Assembly: GCF_000730645.1 (NCBI RefSeq)
Contig: NZ_BBIU01000041.1
Coordinates: forward strand, 19,570 to 83,569
DNA length: 64,000 nt
Source of the DNA: Pseudomonas parafulva NBRC 16636 = DSM 17004
GTDB lineage: Bacteria; Pseudomonadota; Gammaproteobacteria; Pseudomonadales; Pseudomonadaceae
Reading direction: 5' to 3'
Numbering within the stretch: the stretch's first letter is position 1; every line of letters begins with the position of its first letter. This document shows positions 56,201 through 64,000 of the stretch, piece after piece. The notes beneath the pieces were generated by a model. The model worked only from the letters and a program-made list of their open reading frames with translations. It was not told where the DNA came from and made no database searches. Both the position numbers and the translations under genes were made by a program.

Positions 56201-59200
56201 GGTGCCGTTGCTGGCCACCCGAGCAGAGCCCAGGACACTGCCAGTGGCATCGCGCACGGCCACCGTGCTGCCTGCCTCGGCACTGCCGGTGAGTTGCAAC
56301 CCACTGGCCGCCAACAGCAGATTGGCGGGCGCAGCCGGTGGCGTGAAGTCCGGTGCGGTGATCGCCACGGCGGGCGAGGTGTTGTTGCCGGCGTCGGTCT
56401 GGGTCACGCTCAGGCGCTGGGCATTGAGCTGGGCGCTGTCCAGGGTCAGGGTGAAACTGCCATTGGCCGCGACCAGGCCGGTACCGATGATGGTGCCGTC
56501 GATGCCGCGCACGGTAACCGTGGCGCCTGCTTCACCCAGGCCGGTGAGGGTCAGGCCATTGTTGTTCAGGGCTACGTTGGTCAGCGCAGCGGGCGGGGTC
56601 AGGTCCGGGGTGAGCAGCGTGACAGCGGTGGACGTGTTGCCGGCTGCGTCTACCTGGGTTACCCCAATCGCCTGGCCACTGGCCTGCGGCGTATCGAACA
56701 CCACAGTGAAGCGGCCATCGGCACCCACGCTGGCAGTGCCCAGTACGGCGCCGGAGGCGTTGCGCACCTGCACCGTGGCGCCTGGCTCACCGCTGCCGGA
56801 CAGCTGCCGGCCATCCAGGCTCAGCTGCGGGTTGCCCACCGCCGCAGGCGGGGTGCGGTCGGGCGTCAGCACGCTGGCAGGGCCGGACACGTTACCCGCA
56901 GCATCGCTCAAGGTTACCTGCAGGGCACTGCCGGTGGCCTGGGCGCTGGGCAGGGTGACCTGGAACTGCCCGCTCTGGTTGACCGTACCGGTAGCCAGCA
57001 CGGCGCCGCTGGCATCACGTACCGTGACGGTGGCGCCGGCCTCGCCCTGCCCGCTGAGCACCGTGGCGGCACTGTTGAGGCTAAGGTTGCTGGCGGCCGG
57101 TGGGGCCTGCAGGTCGGGTGCCTGCAAGGTGGCCGCCAGCGACACGTTGCCGGCGGCATCGGCCTGGGTCACCACCAGGTTCTGTGCGTTGACCACGGCA
57201 GGGACGAAGTTGACCGTGAACAAGCCGTTGGCGGCCACGGTCGCCGTACCCAACAGGTTGCCCTGGCCATCCGTGACCCTGACGGTGGCGCCGACTTCCC
57301 CTTGGCCGGTCAGCGTGCTGCCAATCCGGTCGATGGCAATGGCGGTGGGGGCGTCCGGTGCCGTGGTGTCTTCTGCCACTACGGTGGCAGGCACCGAAGG
57401 CTGCCCGCCAGCGCTGGCGCGAGCGGTCACGTGCAACGTCTGGGCATTGAGTTGCGCATTCAGGAAGAACACGCGGAAGATGCCATCACTGCCCACTGTG
57501 GCGGTGCCGAGCGTTGCCCCTGCCGAGGTCACGGTAATCAGCGACCCCACGGTGCCTTGCCCGGTCAGCAGGAACCCGTCGGCGCTGATGGCCAGGCCAC
57601 TCGGGGTGGCCAGTTCATTGCCGGTCGGGCCTGCCAGCGGCACATCGGGAGACGTATTGCCTGCCGGGTCGACCACCACCACGGTAACGGTTTCGCCAGC
57701 CGCCAGCGGCGGCACTACCGGTACCACGAAGGTGCCATCTGCACCCACGGTTTCACTGCCGCGCTCGCTGCCATCGGGGTTGCGGATAACCACCGTGCTG
57801 CCAGGCTCGGCGCCGCCGCCTACCACAGCGCCATCGGGGCTGATGGTGACATTGGTCGCCGGCAGCGGTGGGGTGGTGTCCGGGGCGGTAACGGTGATGG
57901 GGGCGGTGGCGTTGCCCGCTTGGTCGGTGACCACCACAGTCAGCGGCTCACCATTGAGTAGCGGAGTCGGCAGAGGGACGCTGAAGCTGCCGTCGCCAGT
58001 GACCGGCACGGTGATTTCCAGGCCGGTGCTGTCGCGTACGGTCACGGTCGCTGCGCCCGGCGCACTGCCGGAGACCTCGATGCCGTCTTCGCTCACTTGC
58101 ACCCCGGTGGGCAGTTGAGGCGGGGTGATGTCGGGGGCGGTGATCTGCCCAGGTTGCGATGGGTTGCCGGCAGCGTCTACCAACACCACGTTCAGCAACT
58201 GGCCATCCAGCTGGGCGGGCGACAGCGGCACCGTGAAGTTGCCACCTGCCGGCACCTGCACACTGCCCAATATGTCGCCGTTGGCATTGCGCACTTCTAC
58301 TGTGGCACCAGGCTCGCCGATGCCCTGCAGGGCGTCACCACCCGGATTGATCGCAAGGCCGGTGGCAGTGGCGGGTGGGGTGATGTCATCGGCGATGAAC
58401 GTGGCCGAGGGGGAGACATTGCCCTGGCTGTCGCTCAACACCACCGACAACACTTCGCCGTTGGTTTGTGGCGGGGTGAGTGACACCTCGAAGTTGCCCT
58501 GTGCATCTACCAGCACGCTGCCGAGCAACGCACCACTGGCACTGCGTACTTCAACGGTGGTACCCGCCTCACCCTGGCCGGTCAGCAGTGTGCCAGCCAA
58601 GTTCAGCGCCAGCCCATCTGCTGGCAAAGGTGGCTCCAGGTCTGGCGCGATGAGGGTGCCTGCAGGTGAGAGGTTGCCAGCGGGGTCCGCCTGGGTCACC
58701 GACAGGGTCTGCCCGTTGAGCTGGGGCGGTGAGAGGGTAACGCTGAAGCTGCCATCTGCCTGCACCACGGCGGTACCGAGGGTCGTGCCAGTGCTGCCGG
58801 TAACGGTAACCCGTGCACCCGGTTCGCCGATGCCGGCCAGCAACACGCCATCGGCGGTCAGGGTGAGTTCACCGGGCACTGCCGGTGGCTCGTTGTCTGG
58901 CGCCATCAGGTCAACGGCCACAGACAGGTTGCCGGCCAGGTCGCGCTGCTCGATGCTCAGCATCTGGCCGTTGGTCTGCGGGGGCACCAGTGCTACTTCG
59001 AAGGCGCCGTTGGCGCCCACCTGGGCAGTGCCAAGCACGGTGCCGTCCGGGGCGCGCACGCTCACTGTCGCACCTGGCTCGCCAGTGCCTGTGACCACGC
59101 TGCCTTCGCCGTTGATCGCCGCACCGGTGACGGCTAGCGGTGGTGTGGTATCGGGCGCCGTGAAGGGCACTGGCCCGGCGCTGTTGCCCAGGCTGTCGGT

Positions 59201-62200
59201 CGCCTCGACGGTGAGGTTTTCACCATTGCGCTGCGCGGCTGCAAGGGTGACATCGAAGCGGCCATCGGCACCGACGGTGGTGACACCCAGTACAGCGCCA
59301 TTTGCAGCGCGCACGGTGATGATCGACCCAACCTGGCCCACCCCGGTGAGGTGCAGGCCGGCAGTGTCGATAGTCAAACCCGACGGCTGCAGCGGGCCGT
59401 CCAGGTCGGGTGCGGTGACAGTAGTGCTCGAGCTGTTGCCGGCAGCATCGCGGAGCACCACTTCAAGTACCTGGCCATCGGTTTGTGGCGGGGTCAGTTG
59501 CACGCTGATCACGCCGTTGGCGCCTACCTGCGCCGTACCCAGCAGCGTGCCCTGGGCATCGGTGACCTCGACGGTGGTGCCGGCCTCACCGCGGCCGGTC
59601 AGCACGCTGCCATTGGCGCTCAGTTGCAGGTCGGTCGGCTCGCTGGGGGCGGTGATGTCCGGGGCAATCACTTGCACCGGCAGGGAGCGGTTGCCACCGT
59701 TATCGATGGCTACCAAGTCCAGGGTTTCACCGTTGGCCTGCGGCGGTTGCAGGCCGAGGGTGAAATCGCCGTTGGCGCCGGCTTGGGCGCTGCCCAGCAG
59801 GGTGCCCTGGGCGTCGCGTACTTCAACTTGGCTATTGGCCGGCGCAGTACCGCTGACGCTGCTACCGTCAGCGGCCACCACGATTGCACTCGGGCTGGCC
59901 GGTATCGGCGCCTGCGGCACGGTCACATTAGTGGCAATGGACGTGTTGCCGGCGGCATCGGTTTGCACCAGCACCAGGGCCTCGCCTGCGCTCAGCGCAG
60001 TACCCAGGTTCACGACGAAGGTGCCGTTGGCAGCCACCGTGGCGGTGCCCAGCACGTCGCCATTGGTATTGCGTACCTGCACCGTGGCACCCGCTTCGCC
60101 ATGCCCGGCAACGGCAAGGCTACCGGCGCCGGTGACCACATCGGTAATGGCGGCCGGTGGGGTGATGTCCGGGGCGGTGTAGGCCAATGGCAGTGAGGTG
60201 TTGCCGGCAGCGTCGGTCACGGTAATCGACAGTGCCTCGCCATTGGCCTGCGGCGGAGTCAGCGTGAGGCTGAACGTGCCTGAGCCTTGCACGATGGCAT
60301 TGCCGATCAGGTTGCCTGCTGCATCGCGGACCTCGACCCGTGCGCCGGCTTCGGCGGTACCGGTCAGGGTGACGCCCGCATTGAGTACCAGGTCAGTTGG
60401 CTGCGCAGGCGGCACCTGGTCGGGTGCGCTCAGCGAAACCGGCGCAGACACGTTACCCGCCGCATCGGTCAGGGTGACCTGCAGCGCAGAACCATCCACC
60501 ACTGGCGGCTGCAGCTGCACCACGAAGCTGCCGTCGGCCTGCACGGTCGCGCTTGCCAGCAGTTGCCCCTGGTCATTGCGCACCTGCACGGTGGTGCCTG
60601 CTTCGCCACGGCCCGAGACGGTGCCGCCGTTGGCACTGATGGCCAGGTCTGTTGCAGGTTGGGGTGGGGTGGTATCGATGCCGGTGTCGATGGTCGGCGC
60701 AGTCACCAACCCGGGGGCGGAGGTATTGCCCGCCGTGTCGGTGGCCGTGACCTGCAATTGCTCGCCCGCCACCTGCGCAGGTGTCAGGCCGATGCTGAAG
60801 GCACCGGTGGCACCCACCACAGCCGAGCCCAATACCGTGATGCCATCCGCCGCGAGTACGCGCACGGTGCTGCCGGCCTCGGCGCGGCCTGTCACCACAC
60901 TACCGTCAGCGCTGACCAGCAGCTGACCCGGTTCCTGTGGCGGGGTGATGTCCGGCGCTGTGATCTGTACGGGCAGCGACGCGGCGCCATTGCTGTCGAC
61001 GGCCACCACGTCCAGCAACTGACCGTTGGCCTGGGCAGGTTGAAGGGGGACGGTGAAGGTGCCTTCGGCCCCGACCACCACACTGCCTACCAGCGTGCCA
61101 TCGGCATCGCGTACTTGCACGCCGCTGCCAGCAGGGGCAGTGCCGCTGATGCTGCTGCCGTCCTCGGCAACGACCAGGCCAGTTGGGCTGGCAGGCGTCG
61201 GCAGGGTCGGTAACTCGAACACCAGCGCCTGAGAAGCATTGCCGCTGGGGTCGGTCTGCACGAGCGTCAATTGCGCGCCGGGCAGGGCAGGCGTGTCAAG
61301 GTTGAGCAGGAATGTGCCGTTGACACCCACCACGCCGCTGCCGATCAGCACACCATTGCCATCGCGCACTTCGATAGACGCGCCGGCTTCGCCGCGACCG
61401 CTCAGGGTGAGGCCGGCGTTGCCGACCACGATGTTGCTGACGGGGGCTGGCGGGGTGATGTCCGGGGCGTCGAACTGCAGTGGCGTAGAGCGGTTGCCAG
61501 CAGCGTCCACCAGGCGTACGTCCAGCACTTCACCGTTGGCTTGAGTTGGCGACAGGGTAAGGCTGAAGGTGCCGTCTGCTGCAACGCTGCCGGTGCCGAC
61601 CAATACGCCGGCCGCTGTGCGTACCTCTACGGTGGCGCCAGGTTCACCGCGGCCGGTAAACGTGGCCCCGGCGTCCAGGGCAAGGTCGGTGGGCTGTGCC
61701 GGGGCCTGCAGGTCTGGGCTGACTACCGTTGCCGGTGGCGAAACATTGCCTGCGGCATCAGTGAGCACTACTTGCAGGCTGCTGCCATCCTTTACTGCAG
61801 GGTCGAGAGTGAGCTGGAACGTGCCATCCGCGTTCACGCTGCCGCTGACCAGCAGGTTGCCTTGGGTGTCACGCACTTGCACCGTGGCGCCGGCTTCGCC
61901 TCGGCCGCTCAGCAGGGCGCCGGCCAAGCCGATGACCAGGTCAGTGGGCGCGAGCGGCGGGGTGGTGTCGCTGCCATCGATATCCGGGGCGGTGATGCTG
62001 CCTGCGCCGGAGACGTTGCCGGCGCCATCGGTGGCAGTCACTTGCAGCACCTCGCCATTCACTTGTGGCGGGGCCAGGGTGACGCTGAAGCTGCCGGTGG
62101 CACCCACCACGACGCTGCCTAGCACCGTGGTGCCGTCGGCAGCCAGGACTCGGACGGTGCTGCCCGGCTCGCCGCGCCCACTTACCTGGGTGCCATCTGC

Positions 62201-64000
62201 ATTGATCGCCAGTTCGCTTGGGGTGGCCGGGGGTGTGATGTCGGGGGCTGTGATTTGGGCAGGCAGGGAAGACAGGCCGTTTTCGATGGCGACTACGTCC
62301 AGCAATTCACCGTTGGCTTGAGCGGGATTGAGCGGGATGTTGAAGGTACCATCGGCATCGGCGGTGGCGCTGCCGATCAGCGTGCCGTCCGTGTCGCGGA
62401 CTTCGACGCGTGCACCCGCGGGTGCGGTACCGGTGAGCACTGTACCGTCCGCGTTGACGGTCAGGTTGGTCGGGCTCTCCGGCGCGGTGGTAAGAGGGAC
62501 CTCGTAATCGACGGCAACCGAAGCGTTACCGCTTGGGTCGACCTGCACCAGGCTCAATTGCTCGCCGGGCTGTGCGGCAGGATCGAGGCTGACCAGGAAG
62601 GTGCCGTTGGCGGTGACCACGCCACGGCCCAGTAGATTGCCATCGGCATCTCGCACCTCGACGGTGGCGCCGGCTTCGCCTCGCCCACTCAGAGCAGTGC
62701 CGCCAGGGCCGACCAGGATATTGGTCACAGCATCGGGCGGGGTGATGTCGGGTGCATCAAATTGCAGAGGTGCAGAAACGTTACCGGTAGCATCGACCAG
62801 CCGTACATCCAGGGCTTGGCCGTTGGCTTGGGCTGGCGACAACGTCAGGCTGAACAGCCCGTCAGCCCCGACAACGCCAGTGCCGATCAGGGCGCCAGCG
62901 GCATCACGCACCTGAACAGTAGCGCCCGGTTCACCGCGACCCGAGAAGGTCACGCCATCTGCCAGGGCCAGGTCGGTGGGTTGTGCGGGAGCAGTGAGGT
63001 CCGGCGAGGCGACGCTGCCGGGGGGCGATACGTTGCCAGCGGCATCGGTAAGGGTAACCTGCAGGGTGCTGCCGTCTTTCACTGCGGGGTTCAGCGACAC
63101 TGCAAATGTGCCATCCGGTCCTACAGTCCCAGTGGCGATGACATTACCTGCGGCATCACGAATCTGCACGCTAGCACCGGCTTCGCCGCGACCGGTGAGC
63201 TGAGTGCCGGCAAGAGCAATGACCAAATCGATAGGTGCGTTTGGCGGCGTGGTGTCCACACCATCGATGTCCGGCGCGGTCACGGTGCTGGCGGTTGATA
63301 TATTGCCAGCGGCATCAGTGGCGGTGGCTTGCAGCACTTCGCCATCCACTTGAGGTGGCGTCAGGTTGATGCTGAACAAGCCCGTTGCGCCGACCACTGC
63401 GGTGCCAAGCTCAGTGCCGTTAGCCGCCAATATACGTACGGTGCTACCCGGTTCTGCGCGACCAGTAATCACAGTCCCGTCTGCACTGACGGCCAATTCG
63501 GTCGGTGCCGCAGGTGCGGTGATATCGGGTGCTGTGACCTGAGCGGGGAGGGAAGACAGGCCGTCTTGAATGGCGACCACATCCAGCAATTCACCGTTGG
63601 CCTGGGCTGGATTGAGCGGGATGCTGAAGGTGCCATCGGCATTGGCGGTGGCGCTGCCGATCAGGGCTCCATCCGTGCCGCGTACCTCTACCCGAGCACC
63701 GGCAGGTGCTGTGCCGGTTAGAACCGTGCCGTCCGCGTTGACGGTCAGGTTGGTCGGGCTCTCCGGCGCGGTGGTAAGAGGAACCTCGTAATCCACGGCA
63801 ACCGAAGCGTTACCGCTTGGGTCAATCTGCACCAGGCTCAATTGCTCGCCGGGCTGTGCAGCAGGATCGAGGCTGACCAGGAAGGTGCCATTGGCAGTGA
63901 CCACGCCACGGCCCAGTAGATTACCGTCGGCGTCACGCACTTCGACAGTGGCGCCGGCTTCGCCTCGCCCGCTCAGGGCAGTGCCGCCAGGGCCGACCAG
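50207..64000 (-). CDS. lapF: Giant biofilm adhesin, LapF/BapA type (5' part cut by window)
   Basis: A minus-strand frame open from the window edge to 50207, about 4,597 residues, with its N-terminus missing. From the edge to about 52283 it consists of 45 complete Big-like modules of 83-90 residues plus one partial. Each module has a pattern like TPPAxPTxL, LTGxGEAGATVxVR, GTF and TDAAGNxS. The last 691 residues differ: two related modules of about 240 residues (about 52230-51520 and 51450-50720) and an end of about 170 residues with DTGTGNDALLWGGGDAS and GDEHDTVLMTDTW, the BapA/LapF-type secretion region. It should be exported by the type I system encoded just downstream and promote cell-cell contact in biofilms. 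Whether it has a proteolytic retention site near the N-terminus cannot be seen. Confidence 0.88.
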   Translation of the reverse strand: MVGPGGTALSGRGEAGATVEVRDADGNLLGRGVVTANGTFLVSLDPAAQPGEQLSLVQIDPSGNASVAVDYEVPLTTAPESPTNLTVNADGTVLTGTAPAGARVEVRGTDGALIGSATANADGTFSIPLNPAQANGELLDVVAIQDGLSSLPAQVTAPDITAPAAPTELAVSADGTVITGRAEPGSTVRILAANGTELGTAVVGATGLFSINLTPPQVDGEVLQATATDAAGNISTASTVTAPDIDGVDTTPPNAPIDLVIALAGTQLTGRGEAGASVQIRDAAGNVIATGTVGPDGTFAVSLNPAVKDGSTLQVTLTDAAGNVSPPGSVASPDLTAPAQPTDLALADGVTFSGRGEPGATVQVRDAAGALIGTGVVGADGLFSLTLSPAQANGQALDVRLVDATGNVSAPLQFDAPDITPPDAVTNILVGPGGTALSGRGEAGATVEVRDADGNLLGRGVVTANGTFLVSLDPAAQPGEQLSLVQVDPSGNASVAVDYEVPLTTAPESPTNLTVNADGTVLTGTAPAGARVEVRDTDGTLIGSATADADGTFNIPLNPAQANGELLDVVAIENGLSSLPAQITAPDITPPATPSELAINADGTQVSGRGEPGSTVRVLAADGTTVLGSVVVGATGSFSVTLAPPQVNGEVLQVTATDGAGNVSGAGSITAPDIDGSDTTPPLAPTDLVIGLAGALLSGRGEAGATVQVRDTQGNLLVSGSVNADGTFQLTLDPAVKDGSSLQVVLTDAAGNVSPPATVVSPDLQAPAQPTDLALDAGATFTGRGEPGATVEVRTAAGVLVGTGSVAADGTFSLTLSPTQANGEVLDVRLVDAAGNRSTPLQFDAPDITPPAPVSNIVVGNAGLTLSGRGEAGASIEVRDGNGVLIGSGVVGVNGTFLLNLDTPALPGAQLTLVQTDPSGNASQALVFELPTLPTPASPTGLVVAEDGSSISGTAPAGSGVQVRDADGTLVGSVVVGAEGTFTVPLQPAQANGQLLDVVAVDSNGAASLPVQITAPDITPPQEPGQLLVSADGSVVTGRAEAGSTVRVLAADGITVLGSAVVGATGAFSIGLTPAQVAGEQLQVTATDTAGNTSAPGLVTAPTIDTGIDTTPPQPATDLAISANGGTVSGRGEAGTTVQVRNDQGQLLASATVQADGSFVVQLQPPVVDGSALQVTLTDAAGNVSAPVSLSAPDQVPPAQPTDLVLNAGVTLTGTAEAGARVEVRDAAGNLIGNAIVQGSGTFSLTLTPPQANGEALSITVTDAAGNTSLPLAYTAPDITPPAAITDVVTGAGSLAVAGHGEAGATVQVRNTNGDVLGTATVAANGTFVVNLGTALSAGEALVLVQTDAAGNTSIATNVTVPQAPIPASPSAIVVAADGSSVSGTAPANSQVEVRDAQGTLLGSAQAGANGDFTLGLQPPQANGETLDLVAIDNGGNRSLPVQVIAPDITAPSEPTDLQLSANGSVLTGRGEAGTTVEVTDAQGTLLGTAQVGANGVISVQLTPPQTDGQVLEVVLRDAAGNSSSTTVTAPDLDGPLQPSGLTIDTAGLHLTGVGQVGSIITVRAANGAVLGVTTVGADGRFDVTLAAAQRNGENLTVEATDSLGNSAGPVPFTAPDTTPPLAVTGAAINGEGSVVTGTGEPGATVSVRAPDGTVLGTAQVGANGAFEVALVPPQTNGQMLSIEQRDLAGNLSVAVDLMAPDNEPPAVPGELTLTADGVLLAGIGEPGARVTVTGSTGTTLGTAVVQADGSFSVTLSPPQLNGQTLSVTQADPAGNLSPAGTLIAPDLEPPLPADGLALNLAGTLLTGQGEAGTTVEVRSASGALLGSVLVDAQGNFEVSLTPPQTNGEVLSVVLSDSQGNVSPSATFIADDITPPATATGLAINPGGDALQGIGEPGATVEVRNANGDILGSVQVPAGGNFTVPLSPAQLDGQLLNVVLVDAAGNPSQPGQITAPDITPPQLPTGVQVSEDGIEVSGSAPGAATVTVRDSTGLEITVPVTGDGSFSVPLPTPLLNGEPLTVVVTDQAGNATAPITVTAPDTTPPLPATNVTISPDGAVVGGGAEPGSTVVIRNPDGSERGSETVGADGTFVVPVVPPLAAGETVTVVVVDPAGNTSPDVPLAGPTGNELATPSGLAISADGFLLTGQGTVGSLITVTSAGATLGTATVGSDGIFRVFFLNAQLNAQTLHVTARASAGGQPSVPATVVAEDTTAPDAPTAIAIDRIGSTLTGQGEVGATVRVTDGQGNLLGTATVAANGLFTVNFVPAVVNAQNLVVTQADAAGNVSLAATLQAPDLQAPPAASNLSLNSAATVLSGQGEAGATVTVRDASGAVLATGTVNQSGQFQVTLPSAQATGSALQVTLSDAAGNVSGPASVLTPDRTPPAAVGNPQLSLDGRQLSGSGEPGATVQVRNASGAVLGTASVGADGRFTVVFDTPQASGQAIGVTQVDAAGNTSTAVTLLTPDLTPPAALTNVALNNNGLTLTGLGEAGATVTVRGIDGTIIGTGLVAANGSFTLTLDSAQLNAQRLSVTQTDAGNNTSPAVAITAPDFTPPAAPANLLLAASGLQLTGSAEAGSTVAVRDATGSVLGSARVASNGTFQITLDTPQTNGQTLQVTATDAAGNVSPVATYTALDTTPPAAVTNLAVSADGTSLVGHGEVGATVRVSAADGTLLGTAQVAADGRFSVALDPAAPVGTLLSVVQADAAQNLSVAQTITAPGVLAPQTPENLTLAANGLSVSGTAASGTTVRVYGPNDELLGSGQVANDGTFTVNLGSAQANGEVLRVDALGTDGAVSLPATLQAPDTTAPQPLSALVLSNDGLVLTGLGEPGATVTITGAGGVDLGTAVVNTDGRFSATLLVAQLNGEVLSASQTDAAGNESNSVSLVVPDRIAPEPAQGLAFAGGGSLLNGTGEAGAAVRVLAADGSVLGTSTVRGDGTFQVSLAAPQANGQQVEVLLTDAAGNQSLPSVITAPDTTPPAAPGELAISSNGVTITGRGEAGALVTVKNAEGETLGNATVDASGHFTLDLNPALSNAELLSFTQADAAGNVSAVATLQTPDFTPPDALTQVTINADGSVVTGRGEAGATVTVSNAAGVRLGTGTVLADGSFRVELSPAQIDNQVLSVQQADPPGNVSEPVSVVAPDLTPPAAATALQLSVAGDTLGGIGEPGATVRVFVGTTQIGTGQVTPAGIFTVQLDAAQLNGQVLQVTLTDAAGNVSPISSLTALDITPPAAVVATINDSGTQVVGTAEAGARVTVLNNAGDLVGQGVVAADGTFVLALVPAQVNGQTLSVIAQDATGNPSPALALDAPDLTPPVQPSNLVLDPLGATLTGTAEAGSTISVRGPNGAEVGTVQVPEGGAFTVALNPLQNNGQLLTIVSTDAAGNESIPATLQARDTSPPAPVTDLAVDNTFTVITGRGEPGATVTISKNNQVIGTGEVSEAGTFQIVTQPAAGSVASLVIYQTDAASNTSASVTYITPLAAPPVPPTNVVLAGDGLTLTGNAPTGTGIRVYDAAGNQIGVGGTTLNGAFSLQLNTPQLNGQQLTVTAVALVGGESQPTFVVAADITPPASPVVIALSPNGLVLTGSGEAGATVTVRDASNAVLGTAVVNTAGNFSVNLNAAQLNGQVLSVSQADRAGNVSASTSFTAADVQPPAAPTNVAVNDTGTVLTGNGEAGATVTVQGPGGQVGSGLVQANGTFSITLTTPQNDGQLLVVRQADAAGNLSGSVSLAAPDITPPAAPVATINALGTAVSGSGQVGSTATVRNSAGTVLGTATVGSNGLFVVSLAAAQIDNQALTVTLTDGAGNVSTSTALTAPDLTPPAAAGNLQFSADGSSLTGTGEVGATVTVRSATGTVLQTGTVQANGTFTLTLNPPQDNGQVVSVTLSDPRGNLSGNVTVTAPDVDANAPVIASDNLATAVVNLAPVVSTRVYQDTFSTLLAGFSKTFTWTVAAGTTADPTLTLSTDSALALLDNATFTLQVKNASGNWVTLATGNSQGLLDLVLLPLGQGIRVGIGELLAGDYRLTVGSGGIGLLTTVTTALEVQTTSLTQFTGTGTAASGNVITDVGIDGSVDARGPDSEAVLQVLKAGSYISAGSATTVQGLYGTLVIRGDGSYTYTPNGSPASVGKVDVFSYQLVHPNGKSDTANLYVRIDSPQAAETWNDNNYAAPATVVDAVNDVDNTNISLVNLQTSSSTTFAALSLPVLGSRSATYTTTVAANTSADLQVVLNSTNLLGLLNGTTLELLKLNPTTGQYVTVQTVAGTSLLSLLGGGAGYTFQNQGTGTYHVRVTAGGIGLLSSLTTTVNATATHLNEFVVGNYTPVSGNLLTDGAGADNLGSPLTVLSVLTAANTFTLPGYNGASVQGTYGTLVVFADGSYNYTLNAGLTSTVVGQKETFTYELTHPNGTTDTATLTINLDPVTGFTTNSALVADASDEGGALTTLAAATVGEVAVDSDDGSDTAVASHAAAGTQLTVDSGFVSVDTGTGNDALLWGGGDASIDLTNLAGQVHDLEVIDLNATSAVALTLSLADVVAVTDSANDTLIIKGDEHDTVLMTDTWNRIGNHSLDGIDYNQYTAQEDPSHQLWVQNGIHVV
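52283..64000 (-). repeat. Big-like module array of the adhesin with five-module higher-order repeat
   Basis: The modules fall into five types in fixed order, giving a super-unit of about 428 codons (1284 bases). Bases 63731-64000 match 62447-62716; I count about 15 differences over 220 aligned bases. Three successive super-units are clear at the right side (edge to about 60.1 kb), then the register fades; type-5-to-type-1 junctions recur at modules 15/16, 31/32 and 40/41 counted from the edge. Confidence 0.88.

Noticed and set aside
56109..58118. Plus-strand open frames rich in Ala, Pro, Ser and Thr opposite the adhesin
   Set aside because: They are the complement of the module array; the repetition is inherited from the adhesin codons.
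52283..64000. CRISPR-like or tandem non-coding repeat array
   Set aside because: The period is about 250 bases, divisible by three, and encodes one open protein frame throughout; no short direct repeats with unique spacers.

Overview
The window looks like chromosome of the Pseudomonas putida group. I base this on high-GC codon use, the gene content and the gene order. The order fruR-tatD / fruBKA / DUF3820 / GGDEF / OprD porin / YkgJ / CheV / type I secretion / giant LapF-type adhesin matches what I remember of the lapF neighbourhood of P. putida. No rRNA, tRNA, insertion sequence, phage or CRISPR array was seen. The left edge cuts the 3' part of an acyltransferase gene, and the right edge cuts a giant adhesin gene whose N-terminus and promoter lie outside.

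Layout: (1) 1-6.1 kb is housekeeping: acyltransferase, two tiny proteins, an SRAP protein with an unusual active site, an M48 lipoprotein, a UPF0016 manganese exporter under a yybP-ykoY riboswitch, rsmC and a D-2-hydroxyacid dehydrogenase. (2) 6.3-14.6 kb holds a fatty acyl-CoA ligase, a DUF1302/DUF1329 pair and a MalT/LAL-type LuxR regulator, probably one catabolic unit for a hydrophobic substrate. (3) 14.7-17.8 kb holds an overlapping response regulator-TPR / soluble histidine kinase pair and an OmpA lipoprotein. (4) 17.8-27.2 kb holds pta, an SlyD-like FKBP, a glutathione peroxidase, a glycosyltransferase, a BdlA-like PAS-PAS-MCP protein, cysZ, trxB and nadC. (5) 27.4-31.1 kb holds a DUF1631 protein and ampDE. 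(6) 31.1-38.7 kb is the fructose PTS: fruR-tatD divergent from fruBKA, with a FruR operator visible. (7) 38.7-44.3 kb holds DUF3820, a DUF2383 protein behind a candidate sigma-54 promoter and IHF site, a GGDEF cyclase, an OprD porin and small exported or cysteine-rich proteins. (8) 44.4-64 kb, all on the minus strand, reads giant adhesin, TolC-like, ABC exporter, HlyD-like, CheV.

Section 8 is a dedicated secretion locus. The three exporter genes overlap by ATGA junctions, and the ABC protein has an N-terminal C39-like domain without cysteine. The adhesin carries at least 45 complete Big-like modules of about 84 residues, a duplicated C-terminal module and a BapA/LapF-type secretion end. Its modules form a five-module higher-order repeat (428 codons) that is nearly identical at the right edge and decays toward the C-terminus.

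The best candidates for novelty are the SRAP active site with Asn and His exchanged, the sigma-54/IHF-type control of the DUF2383 gene, the higher-order repeat of the adhesin, the REC-TPR/kinase pair, and a three-copy REP family in intergenic spacers.
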